Positions 17,699-25,815 of a DNA stretch of 64,000 bases are shown one piece after another. The first letter of the stretch is position 1. Each line of letters begins with the position of its first letter. The notes under the pieces were generated by a model that made no database searches, was not told where the DNA came from, and saw nothing but the letters and a program-made list of their open reading frames with translations. Source of the DNA: Cellulophaga sp. F20128 (GTDB lineage Bacteria > Bacteroidota > Bacteroidia > Flavobacteriales > Flavobacteriaceae); contig NZ_JALKBA010000005.1 in the NCBI RefSeq assembly GCF_023015805.1, forward strand, positions 1 to 64,000, written 5' to 3'. The translations under genes and the position numbers were made by a program.

Positions 17699-18847
17699 AT
17701 GAAAAAAAAATTAATACGTATTACCACCATTCCTACTTCTTTAAACGGGCTTCTTACCGGTCAATTGCGGTATATGAACAACTATTATGAGGTTATTGGT
17801 ATCGCTAGTGGCGGAGAAGTTCTAAATCTCGTACAGCGAGAACAAGGGGTGCGGGTAATCCCCGTAGAATTAACACGAAGCATTACCCCCTTAAAGGATA
17901 TGCAATCGGTTTATCATTTATACAAACTCTTTAAAAAAGAAAAACCTTTTATTGTTCATTCGCATACGCCAAAAGCCGGTACTGCTGCTATGTTAGCCGC
18001 CAAACTAGCCGGTGTACCCCATAGATTACACACCATTGCAGGTTTACCCCTATTGGAAGCCACAGGTGTAAAAAGAACTGTGCTAAACCTTGTAGAAAAA
18101 ATCACCTATGCCTGCGCTACTAAAATTTACCCCAACTCCTTTGGGTTACAAGACATTATACTCAAGGCTAAGTTTACCACTAAAAACAAACTAAAGGTGA
18201 TTGGCAATGGGAGTTCTAACGGCATAGATACCACCTATTTTAATCCAGACTTATACAGCACCGAAGCCAACCAAAAACTAAGAGAAACTTTAGGTATTAC
18301 CGCTGATGACATTGTCTATACCTTTGTAGGGCGCTTGGTAGCAGACAAAGGAATTAATGAGTTAATAAGTGCCTTTAAACAATTAATAAGCCTTAAAAAA
18401 AATGTAAAATTATTGCTAGTGGGTACGTTTGAAGAAGAACTAGACCCCCTAAACCAGGAAACACTTACATTTATTAATACTAGTAATGCAGTTGTAGAAG
18501 TTGGCTGGCAAGATGATGTACGCCCCTATTTTGCAATTTCTGATGCCTTAACCTTCCCCAGCTATAGAGAAGGCTTCCCCAATGTAGTTATGCAAGCTGG
18601 TGCTATGAAATTATACAGCATAGTTACTGACATTAATGGTTGTAATGAAATTATTAAAGAAGGGGTTAATGGCACCATTATCCCTGTAAAAGATACAGCC
18701 GCCTTGTTTGCAAAAATGTTGCAGTTCTATGAACAGAAATCCACCTTATATAGTACGGACAGCTGTAGATCGCTAATAATTGCAAATTATGAACGCTCTT
18801 ACGTTTGGGAACAATTACGCAAAGAGTATATTTCCTTGGAAGAATAA
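17699..18847 (+). CDS. PglA-like GT4 glycosyltransferase
   Basis: A 382-residue GT-B enzyme resembling the group that adds the second sugar to an undecaprenyl-linked N-acetylated sugar (PglA type). Visible features are SLNGLLTGQLRYM at the N-terminus, the acceptor-domain HSHTPKAGTAAMLAAKLAG, HTIAGLPLLEATG and, in the C-terminal domain, FVGRLVADKGINELI and SYREGFPNVVMQAGAM. The downstream PglC-like and PglD-like genes fit this assignment. It opens the second plus-strand unit, after the hairpin-containing gap. Sugar specificity is inferred from context. Confidence 0.83.
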   Translation: MKKKLIRITTIPTSLNGLLTGQLRYMNNYYEVIGIASGGEVLNLVQREQGVRVIPVELTRSITPLKDMQSVYHLYKLFKKEKPFIVHSHTPKAGTAAMLAAKLAGVPHRLHTIAGLPLLEATGVKRTVLNLVEKITYACATKIYPNSFGLQDIILKAKFTTKNKLKVIGNGSSNGIDTTYFNPDLYSTEANQKLRETLGITADDIVYTFVGRLVADKGINELISAFKQLISLKKNVKLLLVGTFEEELDPLNQETLTFINTSNAVVEVGWQDDVRPYFAISDALTFPSYREGFPNVVMQAGAMKLYSIVTDINGCNEIIKEGVNGTIIPVKDTAALFAKMLQFYEQKSTLYSTDSCRSLIIANYERSYVWEQLRKEYISLEE

Positions 18848-18905
18848 GTAAAAAACAACTTCGAACTATACACAAAAATAATAATTTTAATTGTACGTTA
18901 AATAG

Positions 18906-18913
18906 TACGTTTG
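18906..18913 (+). promoter_or_regulatory. Isolated -7-like element upstream of the aminotransferase-like gene
   Basis: TACGTTTG fits TAnnTTTG, about 90 bp before the start at 19005. It lies in a direct repeat of GTACGTT. The nearest upstream TTG is only 12 bp away, so support is weak. Confidence 0.25.
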
Positions 18914-19004
18914 TCTATTTAAAACTACTGTATATCTTTATTTATAGATGGCTAGATAAAAATTTAACTATTTTTGATTTTCAATTAATTCAGGAGCATC
19001 CATA

Positions 19005-20060
19005 ATGAGAAACAAAGTTGGTATAGGTTCATTTTTTCACAGCATTGCCGCTGAAGAAATTGTTGATTTTAAAACAGAAATTCTTATTTCCAATTACAGT
19101 TTGTTCTACACTGGTAGACACGCCATAAAATTTATTTTTGATCAATTATCTAAGGAGAAAAAGATTGAAAAAATATGGCTTCCCAACTATTACTGTCAAC
19201 ATGTTACCAGTTGGCTGCAAAACTGCTATACAAACATTCATTTTTACCCTATAGATCCTTTTCACAAAGACCATTCCTTAGCTATTTTAGATTTTGCTAC
19301 AGCTAATGATATTGTATTGCTAAATAATTTCTGGGGGATATTTAACTATACAATTCCCAATACGGCAGACAGACCTATATGTATTGAAGACCATTCTCAC
19401 GGTTGGTTAAGCTCTGGCTGCTTAGAAAGTTCAGCAGATTATTGTGTAGCTTCTTTACGTAAAACGCTACCAGTGCCACTAGGTGGAATTTTGTGGCAAC
19501 CCAACAAAAAACAGCATAAAACTATTCCTTTAAAGGCTATTCCCAATACAGAATTTTATGAAAACTGGGGGCGCATACATGCCGCAATGAACCTAAAACA
19601 GGAATACTTGATTGGAACTGAAGAGGCAACTGCAAAAGACAACTATCTGGCGGCTATTGCCACTTCAGAAAATTATTTGCAGCATCAGTATGAGGTGGTT
19701 CCATTACAGCCAGCCCATCATGAGTTAATCACTTCCTTTTTAACCAAAGACTATACGGTTTATAAAAAACAAAATTTTAAAATACTTTGTAATAACTTAA
19801 CACCAAATACGAGCTTTAAAATTATAACAAACCTGACAAATACCCCTTTTGGATTGCATCTCGTTTTTAAAGACAGAAAAACATTTGCTAGTTTAAAAGC
19901 ACATTTAATTGAAAATGAAATTTATCCGTCTGAATTGTGGCCAGGAAACGACCCAACAAAAAGCTGGTCCTATTTATTAAACATACATATAGACTACCGA
20001 TATACGGAAGCCGATATGATCTATATAGCTACTACCATTAACCAATGGGTAAACCGTTAA
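19005..20060 (+). CDS. PLP-dependent aminotransferase-like protein (fold type I)
   Basis: A 351-residue protein I read as a divergent relative of DegT/DnrJ sugar aminotransferases. Points in favour are YTGRHAIKFIFDQL near the N-terminus, WLPNYYC, an EDHSHGW stretch where DegT proteins carry the cofactor Asp, and SLRKTLPVPLGG, which has the position and shape of the PLP-lysine motif. It is shorter than typical DegT enzymes, and the loops differ, so activity is uncertain. A GGAG precedes the start by about 8 bp. It sits between PglA-like and PglC-like genes, consistent with an amino-sugar step, but no PglF-type dehydratase is in the window. Confidence 0.55.
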   Translation: MRNKVGIGSFFHSIAAEEIVDFKTEILISNYSLFYTGRHAIKFIFDQLSKEKKIEKIWLPNYYCQHVTSWLQNCYTNIHFYPIDPFHKDHSLAILDFATANDIVLLNNFWGIFNYTIPNTADRPICIEDHSHGWLSSGCLESSADYCVASLRKTLPVPLGGILWQPNKKQHKTIPLKAIPNTEFYENWGRIHAAMNLKQEYLIGTEEATAKDNYLAAIATSENYLQHQYEVVPLQPAHHELITSFLTKDYTVYKKQNFKILCNNLTPNTSFKIITNLTNTPFGLHLVFKDRKTFASLKAHLIENEIYPSELWPGNDPTKSWSYLLNIHIDYRYTEADMIYIATTINQWVNR

Positions 20061-20102
20061 ATTGAACTAACACAATTAATCAACAGAACAAAAAATAATT
20101 CT

Positions 20103-20714
20103 ATGTATCTAATTTTTTTTAAGAGAGTCCTTGATATAGTGCTGGCAAGCCTAGGATTTATTATTTTATTTCCTTTCTTTTTTATTGTAGCAATCGTCTT
20201 GTTTTTCTCTAACAATGGAAAAGTTTTCTTTTTTCAACCAAGACCAGGACAGCACGAAGCCATTTTTAAAGTCATCAAATTTAAATCCATGAATGATAAA
20301 AAAGATGCTAATGGAGAATTATTACCCTTTCATTTACGTGTTACTAAATTTGGGAATTTTATTCGTAAATACTCCTTAGATGAAATACCACAATTGCTCA
20401 ATGTTTTAAAAAACGACATGAGTTTGGTGGGTCCCAGACCCCTTTTACTAGAGTATTTACCCCTTTATAACGACTTTCAAAAACAAAGGCATATAGCCAA
20501 ACCTGGCATTACCGGTTGGGCCCAAGTAAATGGTAGAAATGCCATTTCATGGGAACAAAAGTTTGAATTGGATGTTTGGTATGTTAACAATAGATCATTT
20601 ACCACCGACCTTAAAATTATTCTGTTAACTGTGAAAAAAGTATTTTTTAAAGAAGGTGTAAATAGTGATGAAAATTTAAACATGTCTACCTTTACAGGTA
20701 CACCTTTAAAATAA
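20103..20714 (+). CDS. Initiating phosphoglycosyltransferase (PglC/WcaJ-type sugar transferase)
   Basis: A 203-residue small monotopic phosphoglycosyltransferase that moves a sugar-1-phosphate from a UDP-sugar onto undecaprenyl phosphate, starting repeat-unit synthesis. One hydrophobic re-entrant helix lies at about 8-36. Then come QPRPG (46-49 region), FKVIKFKSM, the catalytic Asp-Glu dyad in SLDEIPQL (Asp93, Glu94), SLVGPRPLL and GITGWAQVNGRN. The length matches PglC rather than long WbaP/WcaJ enzymes. A terminator-like hairpin lies just downstream. Confidence 0.92.
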   Translation: MYLIFFKRVLDIVLASLGFIILFPFFFIVAIVLFFSNNGKVFFFQPRPGQHEAIFKVIKFKSMNDKKDANGELLPFHLRVTKFGNFIRKYSLDEIPQLLNVLKNDMSLVGPRPLLLEYLPLYNDFQKQRHIAKPGITGWAQVNGRNAISWEQKFELDVWYVNNRSFTTDLKIILLTVKKVFFKEGVNSDENLNMSTFTGTPLK

Positions 20715-20742
20715 CTATAAATTAAATGTTAAAAATGTTCCC

Positions 20743-20778
20743 CTTTTTAAGAATAATATTGGCTTCTTAAAAGTTTTT
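20743..20778 (+). terminator. Intrinsic terminator after the phosphoglycosyltransferase gene
   Basis: CTTTTTAAGAA (20743-20753) pairs with TTCTTAAAAG (20764-20773) with one bulged T and a 10-nt loop, followed by TTTTT (20774-20778). It lies 16 bp upstream of the PglD-FemAB start, so it may attenuate rather than fully end transcription. Confidence 0.6.
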
Positions 20779-20794
20779 AACAAAAACCTGAGCA

Positions 20795-22489
20795 ATGGAT
20801 AGAATTAGTAAAATAAAAGTACGCCTATATGGGGCAGGAGGCCACGCCCATGTGATTGTTGATGCCTTAAAATCTAATGATTTTGAGGTGAGTGAAATTT
20901 TTGATGATGACCCCAAAAATGGTCTTATTGCTTCCTTAAAAGTAGAAAAGATCGCTGCTAATTATGAAAATTTTCAATTTAAAGGAAGTCCCATGATTAT
21001 TGCCATTGGGAACAATAAGGTCCGTAAAAAAATTGCGAACCAATTAGACGTTGAATATATCACCGTTACCCATAAAAAATCTGCAGTTGCAACAAATACT
21101 ACTATTGGCAATGGTACGGTTATATTTGCAGGCGCCATAATACAACCCAATACCAAAATTGGAAAACACGTGATAATTAATAGTGGTGCAAGCGTTGACC
21201 ATGACAATATTATTGAAGATTTTGCACATATTTCGCCACAGGTAACCCTCTGCGGAGAAGTAACCATAAAAGAAGGGGCCTTTATTGGTGCAAATTCTGT
21301 TATTATCCCCAAAGTAACTATTGGCAAGTGGGCTACTGTTGGTGCCGGTTCAGTGGTACTAGAAAATGTTCCAGATTATGCAACGGTTGTAGGAAACCCC
21401 AGTAGAATAATTACCAAAAAAACCAAAACCAAGGCCTATCATTTATTTGTTAAAAAGCTAAAATCCTTAGAGGATATAAATTCATACAAAAAACTCTTAA
21501 ATCAATATTGGACTAATAATGTTTACTACACCTACGAATATTTAAAATACTACGAGAATCCTACCGACAAGCTCCGTTATTTTTTATTAACCGAAGAGGG
21601 TATTCCCGTAGCGATTATGCCTTTCTATATTCGAAAAATTACAGATTCTGAACATTACAAAGATGTAATTACTCCGTATGGCTACGGGGGGCCTTTATGT
21701 ATAGATTGCAATAACAGTAGTGTACTTCCCAAATTTTGGGAGCAGGTAGATCAGTGGTATCATAAAAACAATATCATTTCTGAATTTGTTCGCTTTAATT
21801 TGGATGGGAATCATAAAGATTACACTGGTAGTTTAACGGAAACATTGATCAATATTAAAGGGGCTATTAAAGAAAATAATGAAGCCCAATGGATTGCCTT
21901 TTCTACCAAAGTTAGAAACAATTATAGAAAAGCTGAAAAATACAATTTATCATTTCGTCTTTTTGAAGGTAAGAATATTACAGATGAAATTATCACTGAG
22001 TTTCACGATGTCTATATTGAAACTATGGAACGCAACAATGCAAAAGACATCTATTTCTTTTCTAAACAGTATTTTGAAAGCATTATTTATAGCAACCCAG
22101 ATAATTTTGCAATTGCCGTGTCTTATAAGGAAAATATAGCAGTTTCCGTAGAACTTATTATTATTAATGCTACAACACTATACGCCTTTTTAGGCGGTAC
22201 AAGAGCCAAGTATTTTGAATGTAGACCCAATGACTTTTTACGGGTTGAAATATTAAAATGGGCCGTTACCAATAAAATGAAATTTTATGTGTTGGGTGGT
22301 GGCCAACAAAATAATGATGGTTTGTATAAAAGTAAAAAGATGTTTTTTCCTAAGGATGAAGATGTGATTTTTTATACCGGGAGAAAAATAATAAATAAGG
22401 AGGTGTACAATTTACTTTCCGAAATTGCACCAACAACTGACGAAAGTATAGAGGCTCACGATTATTTTCCTGCCTATAGAAAACTTTAA
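20795..22489 (+). CDS. PglD-like acetyltransferase fused to a FemAB-like GNAT domain
   Basis: A 564-residue two-domain protein. Residues about 1-210 are a PglD/NeuD-like sugar O/N-acetyltransferase: an N-terminal Rossmann part with LYGAGGHAHVIVDAL, a left-handed beta-helix of hexapeptide repeats (IGNGTVIFAGAIIQ, IGKHVIINSGASVDHD, IKEGAFIGANSVI) and the closing VVGNPSR. Residues about 215-564 are a FemAB-like GNAT domain with TPYGYGGPL, STKVRNNYRKAEKY, AFLGGTRAKYF and VLGGGQQNNDGLYKSKKMF. PglD normally N-acetylates UDP-4-amino sugars and is single-domain. The fusion suggests one protein acylates the same or an adjacent amine twice or with two donors; this is inference. Confidence 0.85.
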   Translation: MDRISKIKVRLYGAGGHAHVIVDALKSNDFEVSEIFDDDPKNGLIASLKVEKIAANYENFQFKGSPMIIAIGNNKVRKKIANQLDVEYITVTHKKSAVATNTTIGNGTVIFAGAIIQPNTKIGKHVIINSGASVDHDNIIEDFAHISPQVTLCGEVTIKEGAFIGANSVIIPKVTIGKWATVGAGSVVLENVPDYATVVGNPSRIITKKTKTKAYHLFVKKLKSLEDINSYKKLLNQYWTNNVYYTYEYLKYYENPTDKLRYFLLTEEGIPVAIMPFYIRKITDSEHYKDVITPYGYGGPLCIDCNNSSVLPKFWEQVDQWYHKNNIISEFVRFNLDGNHKDYTGSLTETLINIKGAIKENNEAQWIAFSTKVRNNYRKAEKYNLSFRLFEGKNITDEIITEFHDVYIETMERNNAKDIYFFSKQYFESIIYSNPDNFAIAVSYKENIAVSVELIIINATTLYAFLGGTRAKYFECRPNDFLRVEILKWAVTNKMKFYVLGGGQQNNDGLYKSKKMFFPKDEDVIFYTGRKIINKEVYNLLSEIAPTTDESIEAHDYFPAYRKL

Positions 22490-22504
22490 TAGAGATGTAA
22501 TTAT

Positions 22505-23539
22505 ATGCTTGAAATTATTACTAAGAAAGAAGAATGGGATGGAGTTTTAAGTGAGGTAGATATGTTTGATTTCTATCATAGCTACGATTATCATAAAAAT
22601 TGTGCCAAAGAAAATGAAGAATCCGTTCTTTTTTGTTATAGGGAAGATGCTATCGTAATCGCTTTACCCCTATTAATTAGACCTATTAAAGACACATCTT
22701 ATTTTGATGCCACATCAGTCTATGGATACGGAGGTCCCCTAAGTAAAAATATTACAGCAGCCGTAAATGTAACCGTGTTTTATACTGAACTGCAACAGTA
22801 CCTTTCAAAAAGAAATATAATTGCAGTGTACAGTAGTTTAAACTCATATATAGACAACCAAAAAAGAATATTATCTGGTTTGGGTAAGATTGAAAAAATT
22901 GGTAAAATTGTTAACATTCGTTTAGACCAAAGTATCAGCGAGCAGGAAGCCAGTTTTTCCAAAACTACAAGACGGTATACCAATAGAAATAAAAAAATAT
23001 TCTATTCTAGATTTGGAAATACCCAAAAGGATGTTGACGTATTTATTGCTTTGTATTACAAAACTATGAACCGTTTAGAGGCCAGTGAAGGGTACTTTTT
23101 TAAAGAAGAATATTTTTACAAACTCATGGAAAGCAATGCCTATACTGCCGAAGTAATTTTTGCTATCACCAAAGACACACATCAAATTGCTTCAGCCGTG
23201 CTTTTTGTAAAAACCAACAACACCATTATTCAATACCATTTGTCCGGTACCTTGGAAGAATACAAACACTTATCCCCTATCCGTTTTCTGCTCAATGAAA
23301 TTCGTATACAAGGCACAAATGATGGCTATACCTATTTTAATTTGGGGGGAGGTTTTGGAGGAAAACAAGATTCTCTGTTCGATTTTAAAGCCTCTTTTTC
23401 TAATGATTATCAGAAATTTAAAGTTTGGAAGTATATTGTAAACCCTAAAATATATAATGCCCTAACCCGAGAAAACACAAATATTACGGCACGGACGAAA
23501 ACCAAATTTTTTCCGTTATACAGGTATAAAAATAGCTAA
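22505..23539 (+). CDS. FemAB-like GNAT-fold acyltransferase
   Basis: A 344-residue stand-alone relative of the C-terminal half of the preceding fusion protein. Shared landmarks are SVYGYGGPLSK, FSKTTRRYTNRNKK (basic helix), a YYKTMNRLEAS helix, a YHLSGTLEEYKHLSP segment and a terminal YFNLGGGFGGKQDSLFDFKASF. FemAB-family members use aminoacyl-tRNA or acyl-CoA to acylate amines on cell-wall or glycan precursors; donor and acceptor here are unknown. It lies 15 bp after the fusion gene. It is distinct from the six-member array downstream but belongs to the same superfamily. Confidence 0.8.
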   Translation: MLEIITKKEEWDGVLSEVDMFDFYHSYDYHKNCAKENEESVLFCYREDAIVIALPLLIRPIKDTSYFDATSVYGYGGPLSKNITAAVNVTVFYTELQQYLSKRNIIAVYSSLNSYIDNQKRILSGLGKIEKIGKIVNIRLDQSISEQEASFSKTTRRYTNRNKKIFYSRFGNTQKDVDVFIALYYKTMNRLEASEGYFFKEEYFYKLMESNAYTAEVIFAITKDTHQIASAVLFVKTNNTIIQYHLSGTLEEYKHLSPIRFLLNEIRIQGTNDGYTYFNLGGGFGGKQDSLFDFKASFSNDYQKFKVWKYIVNPKIYNALTRENTNITARTKTKFFPLYRYKNS

Positions 23540-23607
23540 ATTCCCTTTCCTAGAGGTGGTTGGCTAGTAAAGTATATTAACTTTTAATTACAGTAATTTA
23601 AAACCGT

Positions 23608-24435
23608 ATGAATATTTTAAACGAAATTGAAGAACAGAGTATCCTCCTAGAGGAAGTAGAGGCTATAGACGCTATTTCATTTAAGAAAAAGTATGTTACT
23701 ACAAAAAAGCCTGTTTTATTAAAAGGATATGCTAAAAATTGGGGGGCTACTAAAAAATGGAACCTCGATTATTTGGTAAATTTAGCAGACGATAAAGAAA
23801 TAGGAGTGCTTTCTGGAAATTATATTCAGGGCGACATTCGCTACAAAAAAGCAACCTTAAAAGATTACCTGCTAAAACTTAAAAAAGCAGCAGAAAACAA
23901 AGAATCCTTTACCGAATATTTAACTACTTTAGATATTTTTAATTACCTACCCAATTTAAAAGGAGATACCGATTTTTCAATTTTTGAGAAAAATACAGCC
24001 ATCAATGATATCGCTGCATGGATTGGTCCTAAAGGAACGGTTACAGGATTCCACAATGATTCTGGAGACAATATGTATGCCCAAATAAAAGGGGAAAAAC
24101 TATTTATTTTGGTTGCTCCTGATGACAACAAATTTATGTACCCTAGTCCAAAATATGTAAATGGTGCCATTGCCAGTAAAATAGATATTACCAATTTTGA
24201 TGCGAAAAAGTATGGTGCATTTAAAAAGGCTAGATTTTATAAGGTCGTTTTACAACCTGGAGACGTACTATTTTTACCCAAAAGATGGTGGCATTATGTG
24301 CAGTCGCTAGATAGCTCTATTAGCATTAGCAATTTTGGATACTCCAAATTAGAACTATTTAAAATGAGAGCGCTTAATTTTTTACATAGAAGGGGGTATT
24401 ACAAATCTAAAAATTGTTATTGTTGCTCAAAATAA
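23608..24435 (+). CDS. JmjC/cupin_8-type Fe(II)/2-oxoglutarate dioxygenase-like protein
   Basis: A 275-residue cupin-like protein. The Fe(II)-binding triad reads as His149 and Asp151 in TGFHNDSGDN and His229 in KRWWHYVQSL; Lys164 in IKGEKLFIL is placed to bind 2-oxoglutarate. PGDVLFLP before the distal histidine is typical. Such enzymes hydroxylate protein or peptide side chains, or small molecules. The C-terminus ends in a short cysteine-rich CYCCSK tail, which is unusual. A hydroxylase between FemAB-like genes suggests it modifies an amino acid or acyl group used on the glycan; the substrate is unknown. Confidence 0.8.
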   Translation: MNILNEIEEQSILLEEVEAIDAISFKKKYVTTKKPVLLKGYAKNWGATKKWNLDYLVNLADDKEIGVLSGNYIQGDIRYKKATLKDYLLKLKKAAENKESFTEYLTTLDIFNYLPNLKGDTDFSIFEKNTAINDIAAWIGPKGTVTGFHNDSGDNMYAQIKGEKLFILVAPDDNKFMYPSPKYVNGAIASKIDITNFDAKKYGAFKKARFYKVVLQPGDVLFLPKRWWHYVQSLDSSISISNFGYSKLELFKMRALNFLHRRGYYKSKNCYCCSK

Positions 24436-24496
24436 GTATTACAACCAACCGCTACAGCATACCAACCTAACACAATAGAATGCACAATACTACATT

Positions 24497-25663
24497 ATGA
24501 GGCTCCTTAAAAATGAAGATTTTTATAAAGAATTTACAGAAAATAAAGCTATCCCTGCCTATTATAACAGTCTTATAACTAAATTTAATAAGCAAGCATT
24601 TTACACAGCAGTGCCCACCATGGTTGCTAGTCCAAAAGCAATATGTGTTTCCGTTAAGCTATTTCCAAAGTACCTAGTACCCAGTTTTCATCAAAGTGAA
24701 CAGCTCGGGGTTCACCGCGTTTTTCAAAAAGATGTAAATGGTTGTGCCATTCATATCAAAAATAAAATACCTGTTGCTGAATTTTTGAGAAATGAATACA
24801 GCAAAAAGTTTAGAACAAGTATCAATAGATCTGTAAACCGGTTTGAACTCTGTTTAAACTATAGTTACAAAATGATTAGTGAAGGCATTGAAAAAGAAGA
24901 TTTTCACTTTTTAATGGAAACATTGCGTGAAATGTTAGTTTTTAGGTTTAATCAAAGAAACGAGCCCAATGATGTTCTTACCCATTGGGAGTACTATTAT
25001 AAATTAACGTTTGAATTACTGAATGCAAAAAAAGCATCCATGTTTATCATATCCCATAATAACGAACCTATACATATTTGTATCAATTACCATTTTAAAG
25101 AGATTCTTTTTATTTCGATAGCCTCATTTAATCATAAATTCTCCAAATTTTCATTAGGAAATATATCCATTTATAAAATCTTAGAATGGGCGCTCTGTCA
25201 CAATTATGAACTTCTGGATATGGGCTATGGCGACCTAGAATACAAACGCAATTGGAGTAATTATTCGTACACATACGAAAATCATATTGTGCATACTAAA
25301 AAATGGAACTATACTCTAGCCGCAAACCTGGAAGCATCTAAAATTAGATTAAAAAACTTTTTAAAGAAGTATAGCGTAGCCCAAAAAATAGACAAACTAA
25401 AAGTATTACTACACCAAAACAAAACAATTTTAAACACCTATACTACATTTACCATTGAAGATGTAGCCCAATTACCGACTAAAAATTTACTCCCCATAGC
25501 CCTAGACAACGAAGCATTTGAGATCATTAGCAAAGCTGTCTATGACTCCATTTTCCTACAGTCCGTACCTATTGATACCATTACTGTATTTGAAATTAAA
25601 GCCCATAGCGAATACCTTTTAGTGAGTCCAAAAAGCACTAAAAAAATTACCGTTACGCAGTAA
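24497..25663 (+). CDS. GNAT/FemAB-like acyltransferase, array paralogue 1
   Basis: A 388-residue protein, the first of six paralogues between here and 34110. N-terminal region (1-95) variable; then the basic helix YSKKFRTSINRSVNRFELCL; the central GNAT-type sheet with ASMFIISHNNEPIHICINYHF; the signature LEWALCHNYELLDMGYGDLEYKRNW, equivalent to the D-L-x2-G-x3-YK motif of BioF2-like acetyltransferases; and a C-terminal ~60-residue module (about 325-388) shared by most paralogues. This copy and the one at 32962 are the closest pair by eye (both have HNY and YKRxWSN). No signal peptide, so it is probably cytoplasmic. A terminator overlaps its stop codon. Confidence 0.75.
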   Translation: MRLLKNEDFYKEFTENKAIPAYYNSLITKFNKQAFYTAVPTMVASPKAICVSVKLFPKYLVPSFHQSEQLGVHRVFQKDVNGCAIHIKNKIPVAEFLRNEYSKKFRTSINRSVNRFELCLNYSYKMISEGIEKEDFHFLMETLREMLVFRFNQRNEPNDVLTHWEYYYKLTFELLNAKKASMFIISHNNEPIHICINYHFKEILFISIASFNHKFSKFSLGNISIYKILEWALCHNYELLDMGYGDLEYKRNWSNYSYTYENHIVHTKKWNYTLAANLEASKIRLKNFLKKYSVAQKIDKLKVLLHQNKTILNTYTTFTIEDVAQLPTKNLLPIALDNEAFEIISKAVYDSIFLQSVPIDTITVFEIKAHSEYLLVSPKSTKKITVTQ

Positions 25664-25694
25664 GTAGCCTTTCATTTTTAACAGGCTATTTTTT
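25662..25694 (+). terminator. Intrinsic terminator ending the first acyl-transfer unit
   Basis: AAGTAGCCT (25662-25670) pairs with AGGCTATTT (25683-25691; one G-T pair) around a 12-nt loop, and the T-run extends to 25694. It begins inside the stop codon of the paralogue 1 gene. The MBOAT gene at 25816 therefore probably starts a new transcript. Confidence 0.7.
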
Positions 25695-25815
25695 ATGCCT
25701 TACAAATGTAATTTAGCCTATTTTTTTACGTTTTATCTTTTAAAGAATTGTCCGCAAAAAGAATTGGCTACTTTAGCTAGTCATTTGTGTCCTATCTTTT
25801 AATAATGCACTCTTT

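Noticed and set aside
18805-19005. 66-codon frame between the PglA-like and aminotransferase-like genes
   Set aside because: It overlaps both neighbours and has no recognisable features; the region reads better as 5' leader.
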